64,000 nt of DNA from Bradyrhizobium sp. SRL28 (GCF_018596315.1 NZ_JAHEAG010000001.1:434001-498000), one strand, 5' to 3'; positions 50,814 through 60,276 are shown, numbered from the stretch's first letter. Made by a program: numbers and translations. The notes: generated from the sequence alone by a model not told the origin.

Positions 50814-52390
50814 GATGGGATCCTTTGCAATGGCGAACGGTCGGGCCCGGCTGAGATGCTCACTCCTCCATCGACCGTGATGACGCTTCCGGTCACGTAG
50901 CCCGCCCCTGTACTCAGAAGAAAATCCGCAACCTCGGCGACGTCCTGCGGCGATACCGCGCGCCCGAGCGGGATCCGCGCAAGCGCCTCAGACGGGACAT
51001 CCCCGAATAGCCCGGCCGCGATCGCGTTAACGCGAACGCCGTGCCCACCCCATTCGGAGGCCAGCGTGCGCGTGAACATCGCGACCGCCGCTGCGTTGGC
51101 TGCCCTTCCGGCATCCGCACCCAACACAACATCTGCGTCGACCGACGTCAGATTGACCAGCACGCCAAAACCCTGCCTCAGCAACGTCGGCCCAACCGCT
51201 TTCGCAACCCGCAGCGCGCCCACCAGATGCGCGTCGGACGATTGCCTGTCGTCACCCTGTGATCTCGCAGGTTCGGCGCCGCCCATCATCCGCCGCGGCG
51301 CCATCAGCGTTTCGGCGCCGATCGCATTCACGACACCGTCGAGCCGGCCGATACGTTGCACAATGGCCTCAATGCCGGCCCTGAAACCGGCCTCGTCCAA
51401 CATATCGACAGGTAGCACCGGATGGTCCGCGCCAAGCGCAGCCGCCAGCACGGACAATTGCTTTTCTTCGCGGTCGACTGGGATCACCGTGGCATCACGG
51501 GCGGCGAGCATCCGCGCCACGGCTTCGCCGAGCCGGCTGCACGCCCCCGCGACAAGGTAGACGGGCCGTCCGGCCAGCGCCGGCTGGCCGGCTTGCCGAG
51601 GCGCGACCGCCCCGCTGCTGCCGCTCACCTGCGATCCGCCGTCGGCCAGAAACGTTGAGCCCGTGAGATAGGCCGCGCGCGGCGACGCCATGAACGCGAT
51701 CACGGCTGCGATTTCATCCGGTGCCGCCATCCGGCCGAGCGGGATTCGCCGCGCCACGGCGGCTGGATCGATACGACCGCGCGCGATCAGCTCATCGACC
51801 AGCTCGGTGCGCGTGTAGCCCGGCGCAACTGCATTGACCCTGATTCCGTCCCCAGCAAAAGCGCAGGCATGATGGCGCGTCATCGCCAGCACGCCGGCCT
51901 TGGAGGCGCTGTAGCCGTTGCGGAAAGGCACGGGACGCAGCGCCGCACCGGACGCGACATTGACGATGCTGCCGCCACCGGATGTCCTCATCGCGGAGGC
52001 CGCCGCCTCTGCGGCGAGAAGACTTCCGCGCAGATTGACAGCCAGCAGATGTTCAAAGGCGGCGACCGGCTGGTCCACGGCGCTCAGGCCATCCGGATCG
52101 GTGCGGCCGGCATTGTTGATCAGAATGTCGAGGCGGCCGAATTGGCGGACGCTGTGTTCCACCATTGCGACGACCTGATGGTCTTGAGCGAGATCGACGC
52201 CAAAGGATCCGTGCGCGTCGCCGAGTTCGGCCGCGCGCCTGGCGGCCCTGTCGGCATCGATGTCGGCAATCAGTACCCGCGCGCCGGCGGCAGCGAAGCG
52301 CTGCGCCGTCGCCCAGCCGATTCCCGCCGCGCCACCGGTAATGAGGACGGCGCGCCCACTGAAATCCGTCTCCCGCGCCTTCGCTCTCAC
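50810..52390 (-). CDS. Fusion of two SDR domains, the second without catalytic residues
   Basis: A 526-residue protein with two short-chain-dehydrogenase domains. Domain 1 (about 12-255) is complete: TGGAAGIG (18-25), NNAG (92-95), Tyr160 and Lys164 in YSASKAG. Domain 2 (about 275-515) keeps the Rossmann shape, but its cofactor loop is AGACSRLG, NNAG is NAIG, and the Tyr-x-x-x-Lys position reads ADAGRAANAAAVAMF, with neither Tyr nor Lys. Domain 2 is therefore probably structural or regulatory. The gene overlaps the double-CMD gene by four bases and follows an SDR gene by 27 bases. Confidence 0.87.
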   Translation of the reverse strand: MRAKARETDFSGRAVLITGGAAGIGWATAQRFAAAGARVLIADIDADRAARRAAELGDAHGSFGVDLAQDHQVVAMVEHSVRQFGRLDILINNAGRTDPDGLSAVDQPVAAFEHLLAVNLRGSLLAAEAAASAMRTSGGGSIVNVASGAALRPVPFRNGYSASKAGVLAMTRHHACAFAGDGIRVNAVAPGYTRTELVDELIARGRIDPAAVARRIPLGRMAAPDEIAAVIAFMASPRAAYLTGSTFLADGGSQVSGSSGAVAPRQAGQPALAGRPVYLVAGACSRLGEAVARMLAARDATVIPVDREEKQLSVLAAALGADHPVLPVDMLDEAGFRAGIEAIVQRIGRLDGVVNAIGAETLMAPRRMMGGAEPARSQGDDRQSSDAHLVGALRVAKAVGPTLLRQGFGVLVNLTSVDADVVLGADAGRAANAAAVAMFTRTLASEWGGHGVRVNAIAAGLFGDVPSEALARIPLGRAVSPQDVAEVADFLLSTGAGYVTGSVITVDGGVSISAGPDRSPLQRIPS

Positions 52391-52417
52391 GCCGACCCCA
52401 TGACCACGTGTTGGTGA

Positions 52418-53188
52418 CTAGATGTTGGTAAAGGTAATTCCGCCATCGACCGTCATGACCTGCGCCGATACGAACCCGCTGTCATCGCCGGCCAGGAAAC
52501 AGATCGCGCGCGCAATATCCTCGACAGTGCCGAGCCGCCCCAACGGCGTGCGCGCGACGCGGCGTGCATCGAGCTCTGCGTTGCGGTTTCGCATGGTGCC
52601 TTCGGTGGGTATCGCCGAGGGCGCGACGGCATTGACCCTGATGTTGCGCGCGCCGAGTTCGGCCGCTGCCGCCCGGGTGATGCCCATCACGCCCGCCTTG
52701 ATGCCGCTATAGACGATACTGTTCTTGGCGGAGACGAGGCCTGCGACCGAGGCCACATTGACGATAGCGCCGCCGCGTTCCGCGTCCATGACTTCCGCGG
52801 CCGCCTGAATGCCCCATATGATCGCCTTGAAGCCGATATTGAGCATTCGCTCCACAGTCTCCGGCGCGATGTCTGGCACCGACTGGTAACGGACCCACGC
52901 CGCGTTGTTGACGAGAATGTCGAGCCGCCCCTGCTGTTGGGCAAAACCCAGCACCACCTCGCGCATGCCGTCGCGGGTCGATACGTCGCGCGTCACCGCC
53001 ACCGCGTTGCCGCCAGCCGCCTTGATCTCGGCAACGACGCTATCGACCGCCTCCTGTTTCAGATCGTTGACGCCGACGGCGGCGCCGAGCGACGCCATAC
53101 GGAGCGCCGTCGCCCGCCCGATGCCGCTGCCGGAACCGGTGATCAATGCAACGCGACCTGCCAGCGCTTTCATTGCAGTCTCAGTCAT
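52418..53188 (-). CDS. Short-chain dehydrogenase/reductase
   Basis: A 256-residue classical SDR with TGSGSGIG (cofactor), LVNNAAWVRYQSVPD, the active-site VYSGIKAGVMG and the C-terminus MTVDGGITF. It is FabG/3-oxoacyl-type in appearance and could oxidise a 3-hydroxyacyl-CoA made by the operon's enoyl-CoA hydratase. It lies 18 bases after the small acyl-CoA dehydrogenase gene. Confidence 0.87.
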   Translation of the reverse strand: MTETAMKALAGRVALITGSGSGIGRATALRMASLGAAVGVNDLKQEAVDSVVAEIKAAGGNAVAVTRDVSTRDGMREVVLGFAQQQGRLDILVNNAAWVRYQSVPDIAPETVERMLNIGFKAIIWGIQAAAEVMDAERGGAIVNVASVAGLVSAKNSIVYSGIKAGVMGITRAAAAELGARNIRVNAVAPSAIPTEGTMRNRNAELDARRVARTPLGRLGTVEDIARAICFLAGDDSGFVSAQVMTVDGGITFTNI

Positions 53189-53206
53189 CTCCCCGATCCT
53201 TCTCCG

Positions 53207-54229
53207 TTATGCCGCCGCTTCCGATGCAGGCTCAATCTCCGCGACATAGCGATGTCCGAGCGCCCGCAAGAGGCCGCTGGCATCGCCCTGCGCCTGCAGG
53301 GCAAGGATACGCCGCAGATGGCGGTGTATCGGCACGTCCCAGGTGAACCCCATGCCACCGTGAATCTGCAGCGCGCCCTGGCTGATCGCGACGCCATACG
53401 ACGCGGCGGCAAGGAAGGCGGCATTTCGCTCCAGTGCGCTGGCTTCGCCAAAGAGGCTGCGCGTGATCGCATGGCGGATGCTTTCGAGTCCGAGCTTGTG
53501 CCGCGCCAATGCGTGACGGATGGCCTGGTTATAGGCCAGCGCATGGCCGAACTGCCGCCGTGTCGAGGCGTGCTCCTGCGCCATCGCAAGGCAAGCCTCC
53601 GCCGATCCCATGATCGCCGCCGCGCGCAAGACCAGCGCGTCCGACTGCAGGAGCGGCCAGGTGCCCGCCGGCAACAGATTGCGTTCGGCGATGCTGACGT
53701 GATCGAGCCGCACGGTGTGTTCCGGCATGGCCAGGTCCAGGCCGGTCGGCTCCAGCGTGACCCCCGATGCCGTGACTGGAACGAGCGCCGCGGCATCGTC
53801 GCCGACACGCACCAGCAGCCAATCGACATCAGCGGCGCACGGTGCGCGGCCCGCGCAGCCGCTCAGTACGACGCGGTCGCCTTCAGGCTTGGCCGAGGCG
53901 GCATTTGTCCAGGCGATGGTTGCGCATGCCGCGCCTGACACGATCGCGCGTGACACATCAGGCAACGGTGCCTGCAACAGGCGGCCGAGCAGAAGCGTTT
54001 CCAGGAGCGGAAAACCGAGCAATCCCGCACTGGCGGCGGCGACCGGAACCGCGAAGGCGGCCGGCAAATCGAGCCCCCCGACCTCCTCGCCTGCCGTCAC
54101 GCCCAGCAAGCCATCGCCCCCGAGGCGCTCCGCCTGCTGTCGCGCGGTGAGCCCGGCGCAGGCCGCAATCGCGCGCGCCGCGGTCGCCGCGAAATCGGCC
54201 GGCGACAATCCATCTTCCGTCATGGCCAT
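53207..54229 (-). CDS. Acyl-CoA dehydrogenase-family protein, small-subunit type
   Basis: A 340-residue member of the acyl-CoA dehydrogenase family, shorter and more divergent than a canonical one. The N-terminal helices and the beta domain are poorly conserved, while the C-terminal helical part is clear (STRRQFGHALAYNQAIRHAL, GALQIHGGMGFTWDVPIHRH). It starts inside the stop of the 404-residue dehydrogenase gene (TAATG, one base shared). Such pairs usually form heteromeric dehydrogenases (PimC/PimD- or FadE28/29-like) for bulky or cyclic acyl-CoA. Confidence 0.86.
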   Translation of the reverse strand: MAMTEDGLSPADFAATAARAIAACAGLTARQQAERLGGDGLLGVTAGEEVGGLDLPAAFAVPVAAASAGLLGFPLLETLLLGRLLQAPLPDVSRAIVSGAACATIAWTNAASAKPEGDRVVLSGCAGRAPCAADVDWLLVRVGDDAAALVPVTASGVTLEPTGLDLAMPEHTVRLDHVSIAERNLLPAGTWPLLQSDALVLRAAAIMGSAEACLAMAQEHASTRRQFGHALAYNQAIRHALARHKLGLESIRHAITRSLFGEASALERNAAFLAAASYGVAISQGALQIHGGMGFTWDVPIHRHLRRILALQAQGDASGLLRALGHRYVAEIEPASEAAA

Positions 54230-55443
54230 TACTTACCTTTGGAAAGTGCGAGAATCCTGTCGGCAATGATGCCGAGCTGGATCTCGGTAGTGCCTGCGTA
54301 AATCGTCTCGGCGCGCGACGCCAGATAGATGCCCTCGAAGCGCCGCAGCGCGACCTTCACCGACGGTGCGAGCGGCAACGGCGCCTTCGACAAAAGCTCC
54401 ATCGCCAGGATCGCGAACCGCTGGTGCGCCTCGCTCCAATGCAACTTGGCGAGGCTGCCGCGGGCGCCGATCGAGCCGCCATCGACCAGCACATCGACCG
54501 CGGTTTCAACGTGCGCCTTCAACACCTCGATATCCACGACCGTTTCGGCGAGACGAACCGCGTAATGGCTGTCGGCCAGGAGCCCCGCCAGTACAGCGTC
54601 GGTCTTGCAGGCCGAGATCAGATGGCGCAGCTCGTTCTGGAAACGCCAGGCGCGATACATCCGGTTGGTCGCCCGCTCGATCTCCAGCACGCGGATGGCC
54701 GCGGCCCAGCCCTCGTCGGGCGCACCGAGGGCGTCCGACTGCGCGACTTCAACCTCATCGAAGAAGACTTCACAGAAGCTTTCCTTGCCGTCGATCGATT
54801 TGATGGTGCGAACACGAACGCCGGGCGCGTCGAGCGGCACCGCGAACAGCGCCAACCCACGGTGCCGATCTTCGACCGGTCCGGTCCGCGCCAACAAAAG
54901 GCAGCGCTGCGACCGCGCCGCGCCGCTGGTCCAGATCTTCTGGCCGTTGATCCGCCAGATATCGCCGTGGCGCACCGCGCGCGTGCGCAGGCCGGCAAGA
55001 TCGGAGCCGGCCTCGGGCTCGGAAAACCCTTGGCACCAGATATTGCGCATCTGAAGGATCGCCGGCAGGAAGCGCTTCTTCTGCTCTTCGGTGCCGATCG
55101 CGAGAATGATCGGCCCGGCCAGTTCCTTGCCGATGGAATTGACACTGTCCGGCATCGCCAGCGAGCCGATTTCCTGATTGACGATGAGATGTTCGCGCAG
55201 CGTGCGGCCGTGCCCGCCATAACTCGTTGGCCAGGTCATGCCCGAAAGCCCGGCGCGATGCATCGCTGCTTCCCAGGCGATCGACTGTTCCAGCGTTGGC
55301 GGCGAGAATGCTGCGCTGTCGCTGCGGTAAGACGCGGGCAGTTCGTTGCGGAGCCAGTCCCGCACCGTCAGGCGATAGGCCTCCCCCGTCAACAAGCCGG
55401 CGGCGACGTCGGGGTGCTGCTGCGCTTCCATGACGGTCATCAT
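54229..55443 (-). CDS. Acyl-CoA dehydrogenase-family protein, large-subunit type
   Basis: A 404-residue FAD enzyme. The FAD/substrate segment WCQGFSEPEAGSDLAGLRTR, the beta-domain INGQKIWTSGAARSQ and the C-terminal ASRAETIYAGTTEIQLGIIA are typical. The C-terminal motif would normally be followed by the catalytic region of long-chain enzymes. It overlaps the ADP-forming acyl-CoA synthetase gene by four bases. With the small subunit it would introduce an alpha-beta double bond into the activated acid. Confidence 0.9.
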   Translation of the reverse strand: MMTVMEAQQHPDVAAGLLTGEAYRLTVRDWLRNELPASYRSDSAAFSPPTLEQSIAWEAAMHRAGLSGMTWPTSYGGHGRTLREHLIVNQEIGSLAMPDSVNSIGKELAGPIILAIGTEEQKKRFLPAILQMRNIWCQGFSEPEAGSDLAGLRTRAVRHGDIWRINGQKIWTSGAARSQRCLLLARTGPVEDRHRGLALFAVPLDAPGVRVRTIKSIDGKESFCEVFFDEVEVAQSDALGAPDEGWAAAIRVLEIERATNRMYRAWRFQNELRHLISACKTDAVLAGLLADSHYAVRLAETVVDIEVLKAHVETAVDVLVDGGSIGARGSLAKLHWSEAHQRFAILAMELLSKAPLPLAPSVKVALRRFEGIYLASRAETIYAGTTEIQLGIIADRILALSKGK

Positions 55444-57575
55444 GATTCCTTACCTTTGCCTTCGGAATGCGGCACCAGCAGCGCGTCGAGGGCCACAACA
55501 CCCTGCCCCTCCGGCATCAACAGCAGAGGGTTGATGTCGATTTCCGAAATAGTTCGCGCATGCGCGGCGGCAAAGCATGACAGCGCGGCGATCGCCCGCG
55601 CTGCCGCCGCCGTGTCGGCACGGGGCCGGCCCCGCGCGCCATCCAGCACCGCGAACGCCTTCAGCGATCGCAGCATCTCCATCGCCATGGCCTCATCGAC
55701 GGGCGCCGTCTGCACGACGACATCCCCGATGATCTCGGCGAAGATGCCGCCGAGTCCCACCATAACCACCGGGCCGAATACCGGATCCGTCGTGGTGCCG
55801 AGAATGAGCTCGGCAATTCCTTTTGCCATCGGCGCGACCAGCACGCCGTCGATCACGGCTTGCGGCGCCTTGACCGCGACGCTTCGCAGCATCTCGGCAA
55901 AGGCCTGCCGCACCTCATCCACTGAGGCGAGGCCAACCTTGACGCCACCGACCTCGGTCTTGTGCGGCAGGTCAGGCGAAACGATCTTCAGCACCACCGG
56001 AAAGCCGATTTCAGCCGCTGCAAGCGCGGCCGCATCGGCGTCCTGCACCAGACGCTCGGCAAGGACGGGAATGCCAGCCGCCGCCAGCGCCCGCTTGGCG
56101 CCAAACTCATGTCGCAGCGCATCGGCTGGAAGCGGCGCCGGACGCTCGCCCGAGGGCGCAATCGATGTCTTCTCCGGCTTCTTCAGCGCCGTACGCAGCT
56201 TTGCCAGTGCGGCAAGCGTTGCGCAGCAGCCATCAAAACTGTCGATGATCGGATAGCCCATCGCACGCAGTTCGGCGACCGCATCCTGCGGGCCGCGCAC
56301 GCACAGCATCAGGATGCGATCGGGATATTGCTCGCGGATGCGCCGCAGTGTTTCGATGTAGATCGATCGCAACCGCGGCACATACAGCGACAGCGGCAAC
56401 GGCATCAGTACCGCATCGCAGGTATCGTCCGCGACCACGGCCGACAATATCTTCTGCAGCATTTCCGGTCGGCTCGACATCTGCGCCGTCGCATCGACCG
56501 GATTGCGCGCCGAGGCGAACGGCACGACGTCCAGAATGGCTTGTTGCGTTGCCTCGCTCAGCTCGGGCATCACGAGGTCCGCCGCATGGGCAGCGTCAGC
56601 CAGCAATATCCCAAAACCGCCGGAAGCCGTCAGCAGCGCCACCCTCGGGCCGCGCGGCAAACGATCCGGCAGCAACATCGAGGCGGCATCGCCCAGATTG
56701 ATCAGTTCCTCGATGCTGTGCACGCGCAGCGCGCCGGCGCGTGCAAGCACGGCATCGAACACCGCGTCCGATCCGGCAAGCGCACCGGTGTGGGATGCGG
56801 CGGCCGCCTGGCCGGCGGCCGAAGTCCCGATCTTCAACGCAATGACCGGCTTGCCGGCCTCGCGCGCCTCTTCCAGGCTTGCGATCAGGCGGCCGGCATC
56901 GCGGCAGGTTTCGAGACAGCACAGGATCACCCGCGTGGCGGGGTCGCGCGCCAGAAAAGCGATGCCATCGGCGATATCGATGTCGCATTCGTTGCCGGTG
57001 GTCATGAACCGGCTGACGCCGACGCCGCGTTCGCTGGCAAGCCGCATCGTAAAACTGCCGAGATTGCCGCTCTGGGAGACGATGCCGAGCGTACCCGCCA
57101 CCGGCAGGCCTTCTTCAAGAACGATCGAGAACGTGGCGATGCTCTTGTCGGCGATGCTGACGGCGCCGAGACAGTTCGGCCCCAATATCCGCATGCCGGT
57201 GCGCCGCCCGGCGGCACGCAGCCGTTCCTGCAGCGCCCCGCCGGCTTCGCCCAGTTCGGCAAAGCCTGAGGAGAACACGACGACGCCGCGCACACCGCGC
57301 GCGGCGCATTGCTCGACCGCGTCGGGCGCTTTTTCGGCTTCCACCGCGATGAGGGCGAGATCCGGCGCCTCCGGCACTTCCATCACCGAAGGATAGGCCT
57401 TCAGCCCCTGCACTTCGGCGGCTTTCGGGTTGATCGGATAGATCTGCCCGGCATAGCCATATCGGCGCAACAGATGCAGCGGCCGGCCGCCGATCTTGGC
57501 CGGATCCTGCGACGCGCCGATGATCGCGATCGAGCGCGGCCGCATTAGCGCCTCGAGGCCTTCGCCCACGCGCAT
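55440..57575 (-). CDS. ADP-forming acyl-CoA synthetase (single-chain acetyl-CoA synthetase type)
   Basis: Activates a carboxylic acid with CoA and ATP, yielding ADP. It has 711 residues from ATG 57573-57575. The CoA-binding domain starts MRPRSIAIIGASQDPAKIGG, the succinyl-CoA-ligase-like domain carries the phosphorylated His262 in AASHTGALAGSD, and the C-terminal ATP-grasp part has VLKIVSPDLPHKTEVGGVKV and EIDINPLLL. The frame remains open far upstream to 58067, but that runs across the hydratase gene. It lies two bases after the hydratase stop. It is likely the entry enzyme for the imported acid. Confidence 0.9.
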   Translation of the reverse strand: MRVGEGLEALMRPRSIAIIGASQDPAKIGGRPLHLLRRYGYAGQIYPINPKAAEVQGLKAYPSVMEVPEAPDLALIAVEAEKAPDAVEQCAARGVRGVVVFSSGFAELGEAGGALQERLRAAGRRTGMRILGPNCLGAVSIADKSIATFSIVLEEGLPVAGTLGIVSQSGNLGSFTMRLASERGVGVSRFMTTGNECDIDIADGIAFLARDPATRVILCCLETCRDAGRLIASLEEAREAGKPVIALKIGTSAAGQAAAASHTGALAGSDAVFDAVLARAGALRVHSIEELINLGDAASMLLPDRLPRGPRVALLTASGGFGILLADAAHAADLVMPELSEATQQAILDVVPFASARNPVDATAQMSSRPEMLQKILSAVVADDTCDAVLMPLPLSLYVPRLRSIYIETLRRIREQYPDRILMLCVRGPQDAVAELRAMGYPIIDSFDGCCATLAALAKLRTALKKPEKTSIAPSGERPAPLPADALRHEFGAKRALAAAGIPVLAERLVQDADAAALAAAEIGFPVVLKIVSPDLPHKTEVGGVKVGLASVDEVRQAFAEMLRSVAVKAPQAVIDGVLVAPMAKGIAELILGTTTDPVFGPVVMVGLGGIFAEIIGDVVVQTAPVDEAMAMEMLRSLKAFAVLDGARGRPRADTAAAARAIAALSCFAAAHARTISEIDINPLLLMPEGQGVVALDALLVPHSEGKGKES

Positions 57576-57577
57576 CT

Positions 57578-58348
57578 CTAACGTCCCTTGAACACAGGGT
57601 CGCGCTTTTCGAGGAACGCCTGGCGGGCCTCTTTGGCATCCTCGGTCTTCGACAGCGTCATCGTGATGTTCTGCTCGAACCGATAGGCATCGCGCTGCGG
57701 CATCAGGTCGACCATGTTGACCGCCTGCTTGGCGTAGTTCATCGCGATCGGGCTTTTGGAGGCAATCTCCCTGGCGATCTTCATCGCCTCGGGAACGAGG
57801 TCCGCCTGGCTGGTGCAGGCCTCGATGATGCCACGCCGATAGAACTCGGCTGCCGACACCCGCAAGCCCGTAAAGAACATGCGCCGCAGCAGCGAACGGC
57901 CAACCAGCGTGCGCAACATCGACGCCCCGCCGGCGAGGCCGACATTGATCTCGGGCATGCCGAACACCGCCTCTTCCGAGGCCAGATAGATATCGCAGGA
58001 CGCCATCAGCCCGAGGCCGGCGCCGAGCGCCGCACCGTTCACCGCCGCGATCACCGGCTTGGCGCATTCGCGAATGCTGTTGCCGGTTTCGCGCGTGATC
58101 CTGTTGTGACTGTGAAAGGCGCCGGGCTGGGTGGCATCGGGACGATCCTTCAGATCCGCCCCGCTGCAGAATACCTTGCCGTTGGCGGTCAGCACCGCAA
58201 CACGGACATCGCTGCGCTCGGAAATCTCGTCGAACACCGCCACGATGCGTTCGCGCATGGCGCGGTCGAGCGCGTTCACCGGCGGCCGGTTCAAGGTCAC
58301 GAGTGCGATGTAATCGGATACTTCAAGGGTGACGATATCGGCCGACAC
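57578..58348 (-). CDS. Enoyl-CoA hydratase/isomerase-family protein
   Basis: A 256-residue crotonase-fold enzyme starting at GTG 58346-58348 with GGAGGG seven bases upstream. The oxyanion-hole segments are KVFCSGADLKDRP and NGAALGAGLGLMASCDIYLA; the catalytic-Glu helix is FGMPEINVGLAGGASML. It is the first gene of the nine-gene operon and lies 45 bases behind a perfect TGACCGATCGGTCA palindrome. It probably hydrates the enoyl-CoA made by the dehydrogenase pair. Confidence 0.88.
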   Translation of the reverse strand: MSADIVTLEVSDYIALVTLNRPPVNALDRAMRERIVAVFDEISERSDVRVAVLTANGKVFCSGADLKDRPDATQPGAFHSHNRITRETGNSIRECAKPVIAAVNGAALGAGLGLMASCDIYLASEEAVFGMPEINVGLAGGASMLRTLVGRSLLRRMFFTGLRVSAAEFYRRGIIEACTSQADLVPEAMKIAREIASKSPIAMNYAKQAVNMVDLMPQRDAYRFEQNITMTLSKTEDAKEARQAFLEKRDPVFKGR

Positions 58349-58392
58349 GATTCCCTCCGGACTTGAACGCCCCGTTCCGAGGCTTTGATTGC

Positions 58393-58406
58393 TGACCGAT
58401 CGGTCA
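58393..58406. promoter_or_regulatory. Candidate TetR operator upstream of the nine-gene operon
   Basis: A perfect 14-base palindrome TGACCGATCGGTCA, 45 bases before the GTG start of the hydratase gene on the minus strand. The same sequence recurs at 58470-58483, with a variant at 60291-60304. Confidence 0.75.
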
Positions 58407-58469
58407 GGATGATGGACAAGTACCACTATAAAAAACCGCTCGCAAGTATCCTCCGTCACAAATCTTGAC

Positions 58470-58483
58470 TGACCGATCGGTCA
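58470..58483. promoter_or_regulatory. Candidate TetR operator upstream of the TctC gene
   Basis: The second perfect TGACCGATCGGTCA, 77 bases from the first. It overlaps the end of a -35-like TTGACT (58465-58470) and precedes the start of the divergent TctC gene (58539) by 55 bases, a position suited to repression. Confidence 0.75.
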
Positions 58484-58538
58484 TGATCTAAGACAACGGC
58501 CAAGACAACAAGAACAGCATCAAGGGAGGACGATACCG

Positions 58539-59519
58539 ATGGCGACTATCACCCGACGCCAGGTCACCGCGCTGATCGGCGGCACCCTGCTGGCACCGTT
58601 TGCGGCGCCCTCAATCGTGAAGGCGCGTTCGGCGCAAACCATCTTCATCATCGTGCCCTACGCGAGCGGCGGCTCGATCGACGGTATGATGCGGACCATC
58701 GCCAAGGCCATGTCGGAGACGCTGGAGCAGCCGGTTCTCGTCGACAACAAGCCCGGCGCCAACGGCATCGTCGGCTCGCAATATGTGGCGCGAGCGCCGA
58801 AGGACGGGACGGTATTGCTTGCCGGAGGTACAGGGCCGATCTCGCTTAACGTGCTGCTGCGCAAGAGCCTGCCCTACAAGCTCGAGGATTTTTCCTCCGT
58901 CGCCATGCTCTGCCACGGCCCGCTGTCGCTGACCGTCAATTCCAAAATGCCGGTCACCGACGTGAAGGGTTTTGTCGACTACGCCAAGAGCCGCGACAAG
59001 CCGCTGTTCTATGCCACCCTCGGCCCGGGAAGCGTGACGCACTTGTTCGGCATCATGATGAGCAAGTCGATGGGATTTGCCGTCACCGACGTGCCCTATC
59101 GCAACAATCCGCTGTCGATCATGGACCTGCTCTCCGGCGCGTGCGATCTGAATTTCGCAACGCCCGCGGCGGTGATGGAACACGCGACCGCGGGTACGCT
59201 GCGGATCCTCGCGCTGTCGTCGGACAAGCGGTCGCCAAATCTACCTGACGTTCCGACGCTTGCGGAGTCCGGCTATCCGGAACTGACGGCGTCGTTCTGG
59301 ACCGCGCTCCACGCCCCGGCGGGCACCCCGCCCGATGTCATCGCCAGACTAAACGCGGCCGCCAATGCGGCGATGCAGAAGCCTGAGATCGCAACTCAAC
59401 TGCAGACCGACGGACTGCTGCCAGACACCGGCGCGCCGAACCTGCTCGATGCGCAGCTCAAGAAGGATGCGGCATTGTGGGGGCCTGTGATCAAGTCCCA
59501 GAACATCGTGCTCGATTGA
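58539..59519 (+). CDS. TctC-type (Bug) periplasmic binding protein
   Basis: A 326-residue solute-binding protein. A twin-arginine-like signal (TITRRQVTALIGGTLLAPFA) precedes the Bug core: TIFIIVPYASGGSIDGMMRT, NKPGANGIVGSQYVARAPKD and DVPTLAESGYPEL. The start follows GGGAGG. It is divergent from the nine-gene operon that ends with tctB and tctA, and both carry the same operator, so it is the best candidate for the binding component of that transporter. The ligand is probably a carboxylate. Confidence 0.88.
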   Translation: MATITRRQVTALIGGTLLAPFAAPSIVKARSAQTIFIIVPYASGGSIDGMMRTIAKAMSETLEQPVLVDNKPGANGIVGSQYVARAPKDGTVLLAGGTGPISLNVLLRKSLPYKLEDFSSVAMLCHGPLSLTVNSKMPVTDVKGFVDYAKSRDKPLFYATLGPGSVTHLFGIMMSKSMGFAVTDVPYRNNPLSIMDLLSGACDLNFATPAAVMEHATAGTLRILALSSDKRSPNLPDVPTLAESGYPELTASFWTALHAPAGTPPDVIARLNAAANAAMQKPEIATQLQTDGLLPDTGAPNLLDAQLKKDAALWGPVIKSQNIVLD

Positions 59520-59543
59520 CCGCCCTGCCGGTGCCTGCAACGC

Positions 59544-60215
59544 TCAGCGTGGCTTGCGGCGCGCCGGCTTGGGCGGAGGCGGCGCTGGCAGAGAGATGTC
59601 ACCGGCCCGCAGACCGTTGAACACGAGATCGAAATAGACGTCGGCAATCTGCTCGGGCGTCATGGCCTTGTTGGGATTGTACCAGCGATGCATCCAGTTC
59701 AACGACGAAAGGATCAGGCGACCGGCCATGGGCACGTCGACTTCACGGATTTCGCCGGCCTCGATCGCTTCCTCAATCAGGCCGCGCAGGAAGTTTTCGT
59801 AACGGTCTCGCCGCGTCATCCGCTCCTTCTGGCGATGACGATCCGGATCGTTCCAGAATGCGGTCGTCGATGCGATCCACGCCCAGCGGTAGCGCCGGAA
59901 ATACTCGGCGGTCGCGACCATGAAGGCGCGAATCTTGGCTGAGGGCGGGCCAGATGGAACACGATCGCGCACGAAAAGATACAGCTCGTCGGTGGAGCCG
60001 ACCGTTACACGAGAATAGAGCTCCTCCTTGTTGGCGAAGTGGTGATAGAGCAGTGCCTTCGAGATGCCGCAGGCGACCGCAATGTCGCGCATCGACGCCC
60101 CTGCATATCCCTTGCGGGCGAAGATGCGCTCGGCCTCGGAGAGAATTTGCGCGACGCGGTCAGAACCATCGGCCTTGTCGGGCTGGCCATCCTTTGTCGT
60201 CGACATCTCGGTCAT
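59544..60215 (-). CDS. TetR/AcrR-family regulator of the 48-61 kb catabolic block
   Basis: A repressor of about 223 residues. The helix-turn-helix is at residues 22-68 (ILSEAERIFARKGYAGASMR, AVACGISKALLYHHFANK). The ligand domain (TetR_C, YFRRYRWAWIASTTAFW) and a proline/basic tail PAPPPPKPARRKPR follow. I start at ATG 60213-60215; ATG 60204-60206 is also possible. Its own promoter holds an operator variant, and the two perfect operators lie 1 kb away, so the protein probably represses itself, the TctC gene, the nine-gene operon and perhaps the SMP-30 gene. An acyl-CoA or the acid itself is a likely inducer. Confidence 0.86.
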   Translation of the reverse strand: MTEMSTTKDGQPDKADGSDRVAQILSEAERIFARKGYAGASMRDIAVACGISKALLYHHFANKEELYSRVTVGSTDELYLFVRDRVPSGPPSAKIRAFMVATAEYFRRYRWAWIASTTAFWNDPDRHRQKERMTRRDRYENFLRGLIEEAIEAGEIREVDVPMAGRLILSSLNWMHRWYNPNKAMTPEQIADVYFDLVFNGLRAGDISLPAPPPPKPARRKPR

Positions 60216-60276
60216 CACATCCGGTCGGAGCTGATCTTGGATTCTGGATCGAAACGAACGCCGACCACGGAATTTC

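Noticed and set aside
54424..56256. A 610-codon plus-strand frame opposite the dehydrogenase and synthetase genes
   Set aside because: It is an antisense shadow of two recognised genes; composition and lack of motifs argue against coding.
57576..58067. N-terminal extension of the ADP-forming synthetase
   Set aside because: It lies entirely within the enoyl-CoA hydratase gene. The CoA-binding domain begins right after ATG 57575.
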